A stretch of 48,405 nucleotides of DNA from an uncultured Pedosphaera sp. (GTDB lineage Bacteria > Verrucomicrobiota > Verrucomicrobiia > Limisphaerales > Pedosphaeraceae): positions 1 through 48,405 of the forward strand of contig CAIYZC010000517.1 of the NCBI GenBank assembly GCA_903930565.1, given 5' to 3'. Shown in pieces: positions 1-8,326 of the stretch. Position 1 is the stretch's first letter, and every line of letters starts with the position of its first letter. The notes under the pieces are model-generated. The model saw only the letters and a list, made by a program, of their open reading frames with translations. It was not told the origin of the DNA and ran no database searches. Both the position numbers and the translations under genes were made by a program.

Positions 1-1
1 C

Positions 2-439
2 GAAACCTTTTCCCCCTACCTCATTGTCCGCGGCGCCGTGGCGGCGCTGGACTTTTATCACCGGGCCTTCGGCGCCGAGGAGCTCTTCCGGATGCCCGGT
101 CCCGATGGACGCATCATGCACGCCACCTTGCGCTTCGGCACGGCCACCCTGATGCTCGCGGACGAATTCCCCGAAGGGAAAATCCTCAGCCCCGAAAGTC
201 TCGGTGGTTCCCCGGTCTGCCTGTGCCTCTATGTCCCCGACGCTGACGCCGCGTGCGCCAAGGCGGTCGCCGCCGGCGCCACTTTTCTCCGACCGGTGGC
301 CGACCAATTTTACGGCGAACGCTCCGGGTACCTGGTCGATCCCTTCGGCCACCGCTGGAACCTGGCGACCGTGATCCAACAACTTTCCGGTGAAGAAATG
401 CTTCGCCGGGCGGCGGAAGCACCACCCGCCGCCAAATAG
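2..439 (+). CDS. VOC family (glyoxalase/PhnB-like) protein, 5' end cut by window edge
   Basis: The reading frame is open from base 2 with no start in view, and the residues before the GTG at 38 (ETFSPYLIVRGA) match the usual N-terminal strand of PhnB-like vicinal-oxygen-chelate proteins, so the true start lies outside the window. The rest shows the family landmarks: AALDFYHRAFGAEE, an HATLRFG strand, a substrate-loop region, and the C-terminal GERSGYLVDPFGHRWNLAT followed by a basic helix. The VOC fold binds a metal or ligand between paired beta-alpha-beta-beta-beta units. PhnB-like members are mostly uncharacterised cytosolic proteins, so no substrate can be named. The visible part is about 145 residues, so only a few N-terminal residues are probably missing. 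Confidence 0.88.
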   Translation, partial: ETFSPYLIVRGAVAALDFYHRAFGAEELFRMPGPDGRIMHATLRFGTATLMLADEFPEGKILSPESLGGSPVCLCLYVPDADAACAKAVAAGATFLRPVADQFYGERSGYLVDPFGHRWNLATVIQQLSGEEMLRRAAEAPPAAK

Positions 440-567
440 GCGTGCATGAGAGCAGCCGTTCCTGGGACCGCCGGCAGTTTGCCAGCCTCCGCATCCGCAA
501 AGCGGCCGGCGGAATTTGGATGGTTTCCCCCGCCGCCTCCGGGGCGGTGCCGAAGTAAAAGGCCCGA

Positions 568-586
568 CCCGGCGTGGTACGCCGGG
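568..586. repeat. Perfect 7-bp inverted repeat (hairpin) in the 440-702 gap
   Basis: CCCGGCG, a 5-base loop TGGTA, then CGCCGGG. It lies about 130 bases after the VOC stop and about 115 bases before the next gene. No T-run follows on either strand, so it is not a convincing intrinsic terminator. The rest of this gap is GC-rich and holds no gene I would support. Confidence 0.5.
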
Positions 587-702
587 CTAATTTCCCACCA
601 CCCGCCGGGTTGCCCGGAGGGAAAGCGTAACGGCGATTGCCGTGCCACTCGTTCACCAGTGTTTCTTGGGCTTCAACCACCGACAATAGGATGCCGTCTC
701 CC

Positions 703-1482
703 ATGAAAGCCGCCCGTCTCCTTGCACTCTTGTTCATCACCGTCGCGTGGATGGCAGGCACGGGGTGCAGTTTGGTTTGGCCAAGCTACTCAAATTCACC
801 CTTGCCCAGCCAAAACCCTTCGCTCCAAGGGCACCGCGTTTCGTATGTTGCGGTGGCCAAGCGGGAAAACCGAGTGGTGGGGGTTTTGGAAGTGGACACC
901 AGCCAAGTTCACGATCTGGCCCCGTGGGGCCGACACGCCGCGGACTTATGTGCCGATTGGTATCCCCGGATCGCAACGCAACTGGGCGTGGCTGAAGTCT
1001 CCTCCAATCGCGTTATCACTTTGTATTTCCACCGGCGCGACGGCGTGGCCAACACGGATCCAAAAACCGGCTTGATCAGCTTCTCGCAAGCCTATGTGCA
1101 CGGCCACACGAACGATTGGGGTCTGGTCATCCACGAATTGGTCCACACCCTTCAATCTTATGGCACGAATGAAACCGGCTACCATGGCTGGCTCAGCGAA
1201 GGGATTGCCGATTACTTCCGTCTCGCTCTATTCGAGCCGGACGCTCCCCTGCCCCGCCTGAATCCCGACACCGCCAGCCACACCAATTCCTACCGCACCA
1301 CCGCCACCTTCCTCCGCTGGCTGGTCAAAACCCGCGATCCCGACCTCATCCGCAAGTTGAACCTCGCCATCCGCGACGGCCAATATTCACCGGCGACGAT
1401 TCAGACCATCACGGGCCGGACTTGGGATGAGCTCTGGGCCGAGTTTATGAGCGCGTGGCGGGCGAAGCAGGTGCGGTTTTAA
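703..1482 (+). CDS. Secreted basic secretory protein (BSP)-family putative metallopeptidase, lipoprotein
   Basis: The ATG at 703 gives a short basic n-region, a hydrophobic core and a lipobox-like VAWMAGTGC, so the mature protein is probably lipid-anchored. An AGG lies about 12 bases upstream. A second in-frame ATG at 691 has AGG directly against it and is less likely. The core carries VIHELVHTLQSYG (zinc-type HExxH) and, about 25 residues later, GWLSEGIADYFRL, the hallmark pair of the plant basic secretory protein family (PF04450). The end, TGRTWDELWAEFMSAW, also matches that family. These proteins are gluzincin-like putative metallopeptidases; in bacteria their substrates are unknown. The protein is about 259 residues and stands alone. 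An intrinsic-terminator-like hairpin follows at 1490-1514. Confidence 0.85.
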   Translation: MKAARLLALLFITVAWMAGTGCSLVWPSYSNSPLPSQNPSLQGHRVSYVAVAKRENRVVGVLEVDTSQVHDLAPWGRHAADLCADWYPRIATQLGVAEVSSNRVITLYFHRRDGVANTDPKTGLISFSQAYVHGHTNDWGLVIHELVHTLQSYGTNETGYHGWLSEGIADYFRLALFEPDAPLPRLNPDTASHTNSYRTTATFLRWLVKTRDPDLIRKLNLAIRDGQYSPATIQTITGRTWDELWAEFMSAWRAKQVRF

Positions 1483-1489
1483 ACCCGAC

Positions 1490-1514
1490 AAGGGGCAGGA
1501 AAAGGCCCTTTTTT
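1490..1514 (+). terminator. Probable intrinsic terminator after the BSP-family gene
   Basis: AAGGG at 1490-1494 can pair with CCCTT at 1506-1510 across an 11-base loop, and a run of six T (1509-1514) follows the stem. The stem is short with one internal mismatch, so efficiency is uncertain. It starts 8 bases after the stop codon. Confidence 0.5.
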
Positions 1515-1540
1515 AGACATGATTTCATGATTTACTTGAT

Positions 1541-1663
1541 TGGGGAGGGGATTTTAACCGCGAATGGACGCGAATGGGGAAGCGGAACATAACAGCCTTG
1601 CCCCATTCTTCTCCGCTATCTGCGCTCATCTGCGAAATCAGCGGTTAAAATTTCCCCTCCCCA
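1541..1663. repeat. Small inverted-repeat element (MITE/REP-like)
   Basis: A left arm at 1541-1561 (TGGGGAGGGGATTTTAACCGC) and a right arm at 1641-1663 are reverse complements except for two extra bases in the right arm. Just inside the left arm CGCGAATGG occurs twice (1559-1567 and 1569-1577). The inner right side reads CTGCGCTCATCTGCGAAATC. The whole is about 123 bp with no coding potential and fills the gap between two convergent genes. The CGAATGGACGCGAAT motif resembles a dispersed intergenic repeat that I recall from other environmental bacterial genomes, a recollection I could not check. It looks like a non-autonomous mobile or REP-type unit. Confidence 0.65.
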
Positions 1664-1681
1664 TTTCTTGGTTTCCGCCCA

Positions 1682-2728
1682 TCAGAAATCGAACTGGTCG
1701 ATGTTGTCCTTGTTGAAAACGAAAGGCTTACCGAGGACGATGTTATCGCCCTGCAATTCCATCTCGCCCAAGCGGCCGGCCTTGAAGGACTTCGCGCCGG
1801 CTTTTAATTCGCCTTTGGCCACCGCCGCGGTGGCCTGCATGGTGAGGTAACCGAGGTCCACCGTCTTCCACAGGATCACGCTTTGGGTGACGCCATCCTT
1901 GACGTAACGACGGTTTTCGTTGGGCAACCCCAGGCCGATGACCAAGACCTTGCCGGCTTTGCCCGCCTGTTTGACGGCCTCGGCGGAACCGGGCACCGCC
2001 GGGGAGCAGATCGCCATGATCAGCTTGAGATTGGGATACGCGCTGAGCAACGCGGTGGCTTCGCTCTGCGCCTTGTCTTTCAGATCGTCCGAGGGGCGGG
2101 TCGCGACCAACTGCATTTTCGGATACTTCGCCGCCAGGCGCGCTTCGATGTGCTTCCGCCATTCGTTCATGTTCGCGGCGGTGAGGGAGGCGGTGATGAT
2201 GGCAAATTCGCCCTGCTCGCCGGTCAACCGCGCGGCTTCATCCATCAACCCGAAGGCAATGCCTTCCGGTGTGGCTTGGTTCACAAAAAACTCCCGCGCG
2301 TCGGCCGTGGCGTCCGAGTCAAACGTGACCACCTTGACGCCCTTTTGCCGGGCTTTGCGCAAGGCGGTCGAAATGCCCTCCTTGTTTTCGCAGGCCACCG
2401 CAATGGCATCCACGCCCTGGGTGATCCAGTTCTCCACGATTTCGTTCTGCTTGGCGGGATCCGGGTCAGTGGGACCGTCAAAGAGGAGTTCCACACCCAG
2501 TTCCTTGGCGGCCTCATCGGCACCTTGTTTGCACGAGATGAAATACGCGTTCCCCTTGCTCTTGGGCATGAACCCAAGGGTGAGCTTCTTGCCCGCGGGC
2601 ATGGCGGGCGCCGCGCCGCCGCCGGGTTTGGGGACGGTGCCTCCCGTGGGGGCAGTATTGTCGGTTTTGGAGCAACCCGCGGCGAGAAGTAATCCCGCGC
2701 AGGCTAGGAGGGCGAAAAGTGGTTTCAT
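1682..2728 (-). CDS. Sugar ABC transporter substrate-binding lipoprotein (LsrB/RhaS-like, Peripla_BP_4)
   Basis: The 348-residue protein starts at the ATG at 2728. MKPLFALLACAGLLLAAGC is a lipoprotein signal with the lipobox Cys at about residue 19, followed by a low-complexity Pro/Gly/Ala linker. The mature part has the type I periplasmic binding fold: KKLTLGFMPKSKGNAYF opening strand, ACKEL-type helix, FDGPTDPDPAKQNEIVENW, DAIAVACEN, GVKVVTFDSDA, and the second-lobe signatures IITASLTAANMNEW and KVLVIGLGLPNENRRYVKDG. This layout matches the RhaS/AI-2 (LsrB) group, which binds sugars or sugar-like ligands outside the membrane. No ABC permease or ATPase gene lies beside it, so the ligand and transporter partner are unknown. 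It may instead act as a sensor-type binding protein. Confidence 0.85.
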   Translation of the reverse strand: MKPLFALLACAGLLLAAGCSKTDNTAPTGGTVPKPGGGAAPAMPAGKKLTLGFMPKSKGNAYFISCKQGADEAAKELGVELLFDGPTDPDPAKQNEIVENWITQGVDAIAVACENKEGISTALRKARQKGVKVVTFDSDATADAREFFVNQATPEGIAFGLMDEAARLTGEQGEFAIITASLTAANMNEWRKHIEARLAAKYPKMQLVATRPSDDLKDKAQSEATALLSAYPNLKLIMAICSPAVPGSAEAVKQAGKAGKVLVIGLGLPNENRRYVKDGVTQSVILWKTVDLGYLTMQATAAVAKGELKAGAKSFKAGRLGEMELQGDNIVLGKPFVFNKDNIDQFDF

Positions 2729-2808
2729 GCGTGTTTCAGTGCGGCAGAACTTAGCGAACCAAGCCCGTTTCGGCCAGTCTTTTTGCCGCGAGCCACACGC
2801 GCCACGGC

Positions 2809-4317
2809 TTAGGTTTGAATCTCCCGAATCACGCGTCCATGGACATCCGTGAGGCGGCGGTCGACGCCGTTGTTGCGGAAGGTCAACTTTTCGTGGTCGA
2901 TGCCCAGGAGGTCGAGGATGGTGGCGTGGACGTCGTAGCAATAGGTCGGATTCACCGCGGCCTTATAGGACCATTCGTCGCTCTCGCCGTAGGTGGTGCC
3001 GCCCTTGATGCCGCCGCCGGCGAGCCAGTTGGTGAAGGTGAAGGGATTGTGATCCCGCCCTTTGGAACCCTGGCTGCAGGGCATGCGCCCGAACTCCGTG
3101 GTCCAGAGGACGATGGTGTCGTCGAGGAGCCCGCGGGCACGCAGGTCCTTGATCAGCGCGGCGGCGGGCTGGTCCATGCTCGCGCCCATCGCGCCGTGGT
3201 CGCGCTCCAAATCCTCGTGGCTGTCCCAGTTGCGCCGGGGGAACCCGTTGTCCGCCCCGCTCCAGACCTGAACGAACCGCACGCCGGATTCCAACAACCG
3301 GCGGGCGATCAGGCAACTCCGGCCGAAATCGGCCGTCACTTTGTTGTCCAAGCCGTACAACGCCCGGGTGGCGGCCGACTCCCCGCGCACATCCACCACT
3401 TCGGGTGCGCTCAATTGGAGCTTGGCCGCCAGTTCATAGGAGGCGATGCGCGCGTCCAATCGCGAATCCCCCGGATGGGCGGCCGCATGTTCGCGGTTGA
3501 AGCGGTTCAACAAGGCCAGGCCGGCGGCCTCGGATTCCGCCGTGAGGTAGGAACGTTCCGGCGGGTGCAAGTCGGCCACGGGATTGCCGCCGCTGGGTTT
3601 GAGGAGGGTTCCTTGATGCGTGGCGGGCAGGAAGCCGGCGCTCCAGTTTTTCGGTCCGTTGGGCGCGAAGCCCCGGGAATCCGGGAGCACCACGAAGGTG
3701 GGTAGGTTCTGGTTCTCGCTCCCCAACCCGTAGCCAACCCACGCGCCCATGCTGGGGAAGCCGGGCAGCACAAAGCCGGTGCTCTGCATGAAGGTCGCCG
3801 GACCATGCACATTCGAGGTGGCCACCATGGCCGGGAGGAACGCCATTTCGTCCACACAGGAGGCCAGATGCGGCACCAAGCCGCTCACCCATCGGCCTGA
3901 TTCGCCGTGCTGTTTCCAGTCCCACGGCGAGGCCATGACGCTGCCCGGATCGCTTTGGAAGAGCTCCACCTTGCCGCCGGGATCGAACTTCCGCCCGCGC
4001 CGCCGGATCAATTCCGGTTTGTAATCAAACGTGTCCACTTGGCTGGCCGCGCCCGACATGAACAACTGCACCACGCGCCGCGCTTTGGCCGGGTGATGCA
4101 GCCCGCCGCGCAAGCCCGGCCCCGCGCCGCCGGGATTGTTTTCCCCGATGGCGGCCGCCAGCAAACCCTGCTCGCCCAACAGCGTCGCCAAGGCGATCCC
4201 GCCCAAGCCGCCGCCGAAGCGCCAGAGAAACTCGCGCCGGCTGGCCGCCCGCCACGACTCGGCGCCGGGCGCAAAGGGCCGCTGTTGGGACGGGCAAACG
4301 TGGGGGTGATGGTTCAT
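2809..4317 (-). CDS. DUF1501 domain protein with Tat signal
   Basis: The 502-residue protein starts at 4317. SRREFLWRFGGG near residues 30-40 is a twin-arginine export motif followed by a hydrophobic stretch. The body is the DUF1501 (sulfatase-like alkaline phosphatase fold) domain, with ARRVVQLFMSGAASQVDTFDYKP, a GPATFMQSTGFVLPGFPSMG region, DNGFPRRNWDSHEDLERDHG, and near the end TTEFGRMPCSQGSKGRDHNPF and YDVHATILDLLGIDHEKLTF. It lies 11 bases after the DUF1549/DUF1553 gene in the same direction. These two families are almost always paired in Planctomycetota and Verrucomicrobiota. Their biochemical role is unproven; an extracytoplasmic sulfatase or phosphatase-like role in polysaccharide use is often assumed. 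Nothing is truncated. Confidence 0.9.
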   Translation of the reverse strand: MNHHPHVCPSQQRPFAPGAESWRAASRREFLWRFGGGLGGIALATLLGEQGLLAAAIGENNPGGAGPGLRGGLHHPAKARRVVQLFMSGAASQVDTFDYKPELIRRRGRKFDPGGKVELFQSDPGSVMASPWDWKQHGESGRWVSGLVPHLASCVDEMAFLPAMVATSNVHGPATFMQSTGFVLPGFPSMGAWVGYGLGSENQNLPTFVVLPDSRGFAPNGPKNWSAGFLPATHQGTLLKPSGGNPVADLHPPERSYLTAESEAAGLALLNRFNREHAAAHPGDSRLDARIASYELAAKLQLSAPEVVDVRGESAATRALYGLDNKVTADFGRSCLIARRLLESGVRFVQVWSGADNGFPRRNWDSHEDLERDHGAMGASMDQPAAALIKDLRARGLLDDTIVLWTTEFGRMPCSQGSKGRDHNPFTFTNWLAGGGIKGGTTYGESDEWSYKAAVNPTYCYDVHATILDLLGIDHEKLTFRNNGVDRRLTDVHGRVIREIQT

Positions 4318-4328
4318 GGCGCGCGCGG

Positions 4329-7300
4329 TTAATCCACAAAATTGAACTCGTTGCTGTTCAGCAGCAGGCGGCAGGTGTTGGCCAACCCGAACCGCCGCGC
4401 ATGTTCGCCAAACTCCCTCGCTTCCGCCGCGGTCGGTTCGCGTCCGAACGCCAGCCGGAAAGCCCATTCGATTTGTTCGCCGGGGCGGCCCGCCAACAAT
4501 TCCAAGCGCGCGGCGAACTGCTCGGCCATGCGCACGGAGAACGGGTTGTTCATCAGCGTCAACGCCTGGAGCGCGGTCAGGGTGGTGTTGCGCACCGGGA
4601 CGCTTTGCGAAGGATCGGCGCAGTCCAAAGCCTCCTGCATCGGGTCGGGCACGCTCCGCACGATGGACCGGTAAACGCTGCGGCGCCATGTCTTGGCGTC
4701 TTCGGGATCGTATTTCTCGTATTCGTAATGGGGCGAGTAGTCGTCCTTGAAAGCGAACAGATCAAAACCGGGACCGCCCATTGTCAAATCCAGCCGCCCC
4801 GCCAGCCGGAGCAAACTGTCACGGAGCGCTTCGGCATCCAGGCGGTCGCGGTTCATCCGCCAAAGGTATTGGTTGCCCGAATCCAGCCGCGCGTAATCCT
4901 CCCGCGCCACGGAGGATTGTTGGTAGGCCGCGCTAAGGAGGATTTGGCGGTGCAGCCACTTGAGCGACTCCCCGTGGGCCAAAAATTCCGCCGCCAACCA
5001 GTCGAGCAGCTCGGGATGCGTCGGGGCCGAACCCATGTTCCCAAAATCATTCGGGGAATCCACGATGCCGCGGCCAAAGTGGTACGACCACACGCGGTTC
5101 ACGATGGAGCGCCAAGTGATGGCGTTGGCGGGGGCGCTGATCCAGCGCGCCAAGGCGGCGCGCCGCTCACCTTCCTGAGCGGCATCCTTGACCACGAACT
5201 CACCGGCCACATTGGTGATGCACGCGGGCGGCGCGGGTGGGACCAAGTCGCCGGGCCGCGTCACGTCGCCCCGTTCCAGCAGGTGGATGGGCCGCGGGTC
5301 GGCGGCCGGGGTGAAGGTGCCGCTCGCCGGGAAATCATTGGCCGCGGCGAAGACCGCTTGCTGCCGGGGCAACTCGCCCAGCCGCGCCTCCAGCTCCTCC
5401 GCGCGCCCGCCGACCCGCGCGTAGAGCCGATTGCTGTCATCATCCATCAAGGCCGTGATCTCGGTCTCCCGCCGGCGCCGCGCCGCCCGCCCCCGCTCCT
5501 CCCACTCCGCCTGGCGGTGGAGCGCCTCCATCACGTCCGCCGTATTGTCGCGCGGGCCATTCTGGTCCCGGCCATCGACCAAATACCGCACGCTCCAACC
5601 GGGCAACTCGACCGAATCCGAGGCCTGCACCGGCGCGCCGCGTGCGACGTTCCACCCCTCCGACACCACCTCCAGTTCCGCCAGGGCCAGGGCGAACTCC
5701 CCGTCCACCCCGTCCAAGCGCGTCGCCGTCAGTCGGACATAGCGGGCGGGGACTGCGTCCACCAAGAGGGCAAAGCCCGCCGCCGAGACCGCGCTGGTCA
5801 GGAAGTCACCGGGCGTTTCGAACAGGACCGCGGGATCGGTTTGAAACTCCGGATCGTTGGCAACTTCCAGGCGGAAACGCACCGGAAAACCAAACGCGTT
5901 CGTTTTCCCCGATGCGAAGGCGGGCGCGAGGCGGATGACATCCACCGGCATTTTGCGCCCCAGATCCACCTGCACCCACTTGGTGGTGTCGGCCTGCGCC
6001 GCGGTCGCGCTGCGGTAGCCGACGGTCACCTCGACCGGAACCTCCTCGGGCAACGCCGTGAGGCTACTGAAACCATCCACCAGGAATTGCGCGCCCCAGC
6101 GGGCCGACTCCACCGAATCCAACGCGCTCACTTTCGCTCCGCGCGCCACATTGAGCCGGTGGTCGTCCAGGACCTCCATTTCCGCCAAGGCCAGCACATG
6201 CCGGTCCTCCTTTTGCCGCCATAACTGCGTGGCGGTCAGGCGCACGTAGCGAGCCTGGACATTGGTCGCGGCGAAGGTTTGCGGCTCCAGTTCGGGCGGT
6301 TCGTAATCCGCCCCGGTGCGGTCCGCAATCAACACGGGATGCAGGAAAGTCGGCTCCACGGCGGCTTCCAGTCGGAAGTGCACGGGAAAACCGAACCCGG
6401 CGGTCTCCGGTGTTTCCCGCGACCGCGCGGGCACCAACCGCACCTGCTCCACGGGCCGCACCCGGCCCAAATCCACCTGCACCCACTTCACCGTGTCCGC
6501 CTTGGCAGCGGTGGCGGATTGGTAACCATCCGCCGGGCTGGGGTTGAACAGCACCCCCCAGCTGCTCCGGCCGTCCACCAAGTTGGTCTTCGCCCAAGTC
6601 GGCGCCGAGTCCACGGAATCCAAGCTGGTGACCACGCCCCCCAAGGCAACGTCGCGCCCATCGGACAGGGCGATCAATTCGCTCAGCGCAAAAATCCAGT
6701 CGTTCTTTTTCGCATCCCGCCGCGCCAGCTTGGTGGCGGTCACGCGCACGTAGCGCCCGCGGACGCCGGCTTTCCGCGCCAGATACGGCGCGTCACCGGG
6801 GTTGGGGTAATCCGCCTTGGTTTCATCGGCCACCAACGTGGGTTGCGTGAACTCGGCGTCCTCCGCCATCTCGATACGAAAGCGGCGGGGAAAACCAAAC
6901 CCCGGGCCGGGAAAATCCCCGAGCTTCAAGTGGACGGGGACCAGAGCGATCTCGTCCAAGGAATAGCTTTTGCCCAGATCGACCTGCACCCATTTCGCGT
7001 CCAACGGCGCAGGGGCCACGGCGGCGTGATAACCTTTGCCGTACCCGGGGACGGCGTTGGAGAGTTGCGCCGCCGCGACGATTTGTTCGCCGAGGGAACG
7101 GATCTCCGCATCCAACGCCCGAATCCGCGCGCTGGCCACCCGCGCCCGCTCGGTCGCCAAGACGGCCAGTTCCTGGCTGTTCGTGCGCTGTTCGCCCAAG
7201 AGCGTGAGGCGGCGGTTCAGGACCGCCGCGTCCGGGTCGTAATACCGCTCGGCACGATCCACCCCGGCGAACACCGACTGCAGCGCGTAGTAATCCTTCT

Positions 7301-8093
7301 GGGTGATCGGATCAAATTTGTGGTCATGACACCGCGCGCAATGCACCGTGAGGCTGCAAAACGTGGTCATGGTGTTGGCCACCATGTCGTCGCGGTCGAG
7401 GAGGCGCGTGATCTGCTTGTCCATCGTGCCTTCCTTGAGTTCAGTTTGGGCCACCCGATCCCAGGGTCCCGCCACGATGAAACCGGTGGCCACGATGCCG
7501 TCCGGGCTGGTGGGGTAGAGCACATCCCCCGCGAGTTGCTCGCGCACGAACCGGCCGTAGGGTTTGTCTTCGTTGAAGGCCCGGATCACGTAATCGCGGT
7601 ACGGCCAGGCGTTGAGCCGGCGCGTGTCCTTGTCGTAACCGTGGGTTTCGCCGTAATGGACCACGTCCAGCCAATGCCGGCCCCAACGCTCCCCATACCG
7701 CGGAGAAGCGAGCAATCGGTCCACCAGGTGTTCGTAAGCGGCCGGGGCGGGGTCCGCGGCGAAGTCCGCCACCGCTTCGGGCGTCGGCGGCAGCCCGTGG
7801 AGATCGTAATACAAGCGCCGGATCAAAGTGCGGCGATCCGCGGGCGGATTCGGCGTGAGGTGTTTCTCGTCCAGCTTGGCCTGGAGAAACGCGTCAATTG
7901 GCGAAACGTAATTCGTGCCCGCGACCCGCCGGGGTGGCGCCACGGCGGTCACCGGTCGCACCGCCCAGAGCGATCGGACCTGGGACCGCTTGGCGGGGGC
8001 GGCGTTGGTTGAGGAGTCAGGGGCCGCCAACGCCTCCGAACCCGCCGCCAGCCAGCCGGCCAAGCTGATGAAAATGGCGATGCAAAAACGCAT
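4329..8093 (-). CDS. DUF1549/DUF1553 PVC-type protein with three discoidin-like inserts
   Basis: The 1254-residue exported protein has a signal peptide (MRFCIAIFISLAGWLAAGSEALA). DUF1549 spans roughly residues 60-290 (FLQAKLDEKHLTPNPPADRR, SPRYGERWGRHWLDVVHYGE) and contains CARCHDHKFDP near residue 250, a CxxCH that could bind heme c. Three successive F5/8 type C (discoidin)-like modules lie at about 350-485, 490-650 and 660-820. Each carries a WVQVDLG strand, a GFGFP or AFGFPVRFR strand and an ARYVRLTAT-like strand. A coiled-coil linker (820-930) leads to DUF1553 (about 960-1254, SIVNRVWSYHFGRGIVDSPNDFG, HPELLDWLAAEF, NNPFSVRMAEQF). The usual N-terminal planctomycete cytochrome C domain is absent. 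The discoidin-like modules suggest carbohydrate binding at the cell surface. It is operonic with the DUF1501 gene. Confidence 0.9.
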   Translation of the reverse strand: MRFCIAIFISLAGWLAAGSEALAAPDSSTNAAPAKRSQVRSLWAVRPVTAVAPPRRVAGTNYVSPIDAFLQAKLDEKHLTPNPPADRRTLIRRLYYDLHGLPPTPEAVADFAADPAPAAYEHLVDRLLASPRYGERWGRHWLDVVHYGETHGYDKDTRRLNAWPYRDYVIRAFNEDKPYGRFVREQLAGDVLYPTSPDGIVATGFIVAGPWDRVAQTELKEGTMDKQITRLLDRDDMVANTMTTFCSLTVHCARCHDHKFDPITQKDYYALQSVFAGVDRAERYYDPDAAVLNRRLTLLGEQRTNSQELAVLATERARVASARIRALDAEIRSLGEQIVAAAQLSNAVPGYGKGYHAAVAPAPLDAKWVQVDLGKSYSLDEIALVPVHLKLGDFPGPGFGFPRRFRIEMAEDAEFTQPTLVADETKADYPNPGDAPYLARKAGVRGRYVRVTATKLARRDAKKNDWIFALSELIALSDGRDVALGGVVTSLDSVDSAPTWAKTNLVDGRSSWGVLFNPSPADGYQSATAAKADTVKWVQVDLGRVRPVEQVRLVPARSRETPETAGFGFPVHFRLEAAVEPTFLHPVLIADRTGADYEPPELEPQTFAATNVQARYVRLTATQLWRQKEDRHVLALAEMEVLDDHRLNVARGAKVSALDSVESARWGAQFLVDGFSSLTALPEEVPVEVTVGYRSATAAQADTTKWVQVDLGRKMPVDVIRLAPAFASGKTNAFGFPVRFRLEVANDPEFQTDPAVLFETPGDFLTSAVSAAGFALLVDAVPARYVRLTATRLDGVDGEFALALAELEVVSEGWNVARGAPVQASDSVELPGWSVRYLVDGRDQNGPRDNTADVMEALHRQAEWEERGRAARRRRETEITALMDDDSNRLYARVGGRAEELEARLGELPRQQAVFAAANDFPASGTFTPAADPRPIHLLERGDVTRPGDLVPPAPPACITNVAGEFVVKDAAQEGERRAALARWISAPANAITWRSIVNRVWSYHFGRGIVDSPNDFGNMGSAPTHPELLDWLAAEFLAHGESLKWLHRQILLSAAYQQSSVAREDYARLDSGNQYLWRMNRDRLDAEALRDSLLRLAGRLDLTMGGPGFDLFAFKDDYSPHYEYEKYDPEDAKTWRRSVYRSIVRSVPDPMQEALDCADPSQSVPVRNTTLTALQALTLMNNPFSVRMAEQFAARLELLAGRPGEQIEWAFRLAFGREPTAAEAREFGEHARRFGLANTCRLLLNSNEFNFVD

Positions 8094-8195
8094 GACAGGA
8101 CGGTTTCACCCGCTGACGCCCTCGGCGGAGGATGGCCGCCAACTGGCAGACGGGCTGATGGCTTGAATATGCCCGCCCGCCGCCAGTCGTCAAGC

Positions 8196-8292
8196 CCGGC
8201 GGCGGCGGGGCCGGCCGCCGGATGGACCAAGGAACGGCAGGAACAAAGAGAAGGGAAGGAGACGCAAATGGGAGCGCCGCCCGCAGGGCGGC
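8196..8292. repeat. Two GC-rich hairpins in the gap before the MBL gene's 3' end
   Basis: CCGGCGGC (8196-8203) pairs with GCCGCCGG (8214-8221). GCCGCCC (8276-8282) pairs perfectly with GGGCGGC (8286-8292) over a 3-base loop. The second lies about 35 bases beyond the stop of the minus-strand MBL gene and may slow transcription, but neither hairpin is followed by a T-run. No gene is supported in 8094-8326. Confidence 0.45.
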
Positions 8293-8326
8293 CGCCCCGC
8301 CCCGCTTACTTCATCCTTCCGCCCGC

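Noticed and set aside
568-586. Terminator of the VOC gene
   Set aside because: Perfect stem but no T-run on either strand and too far from the stop codon.
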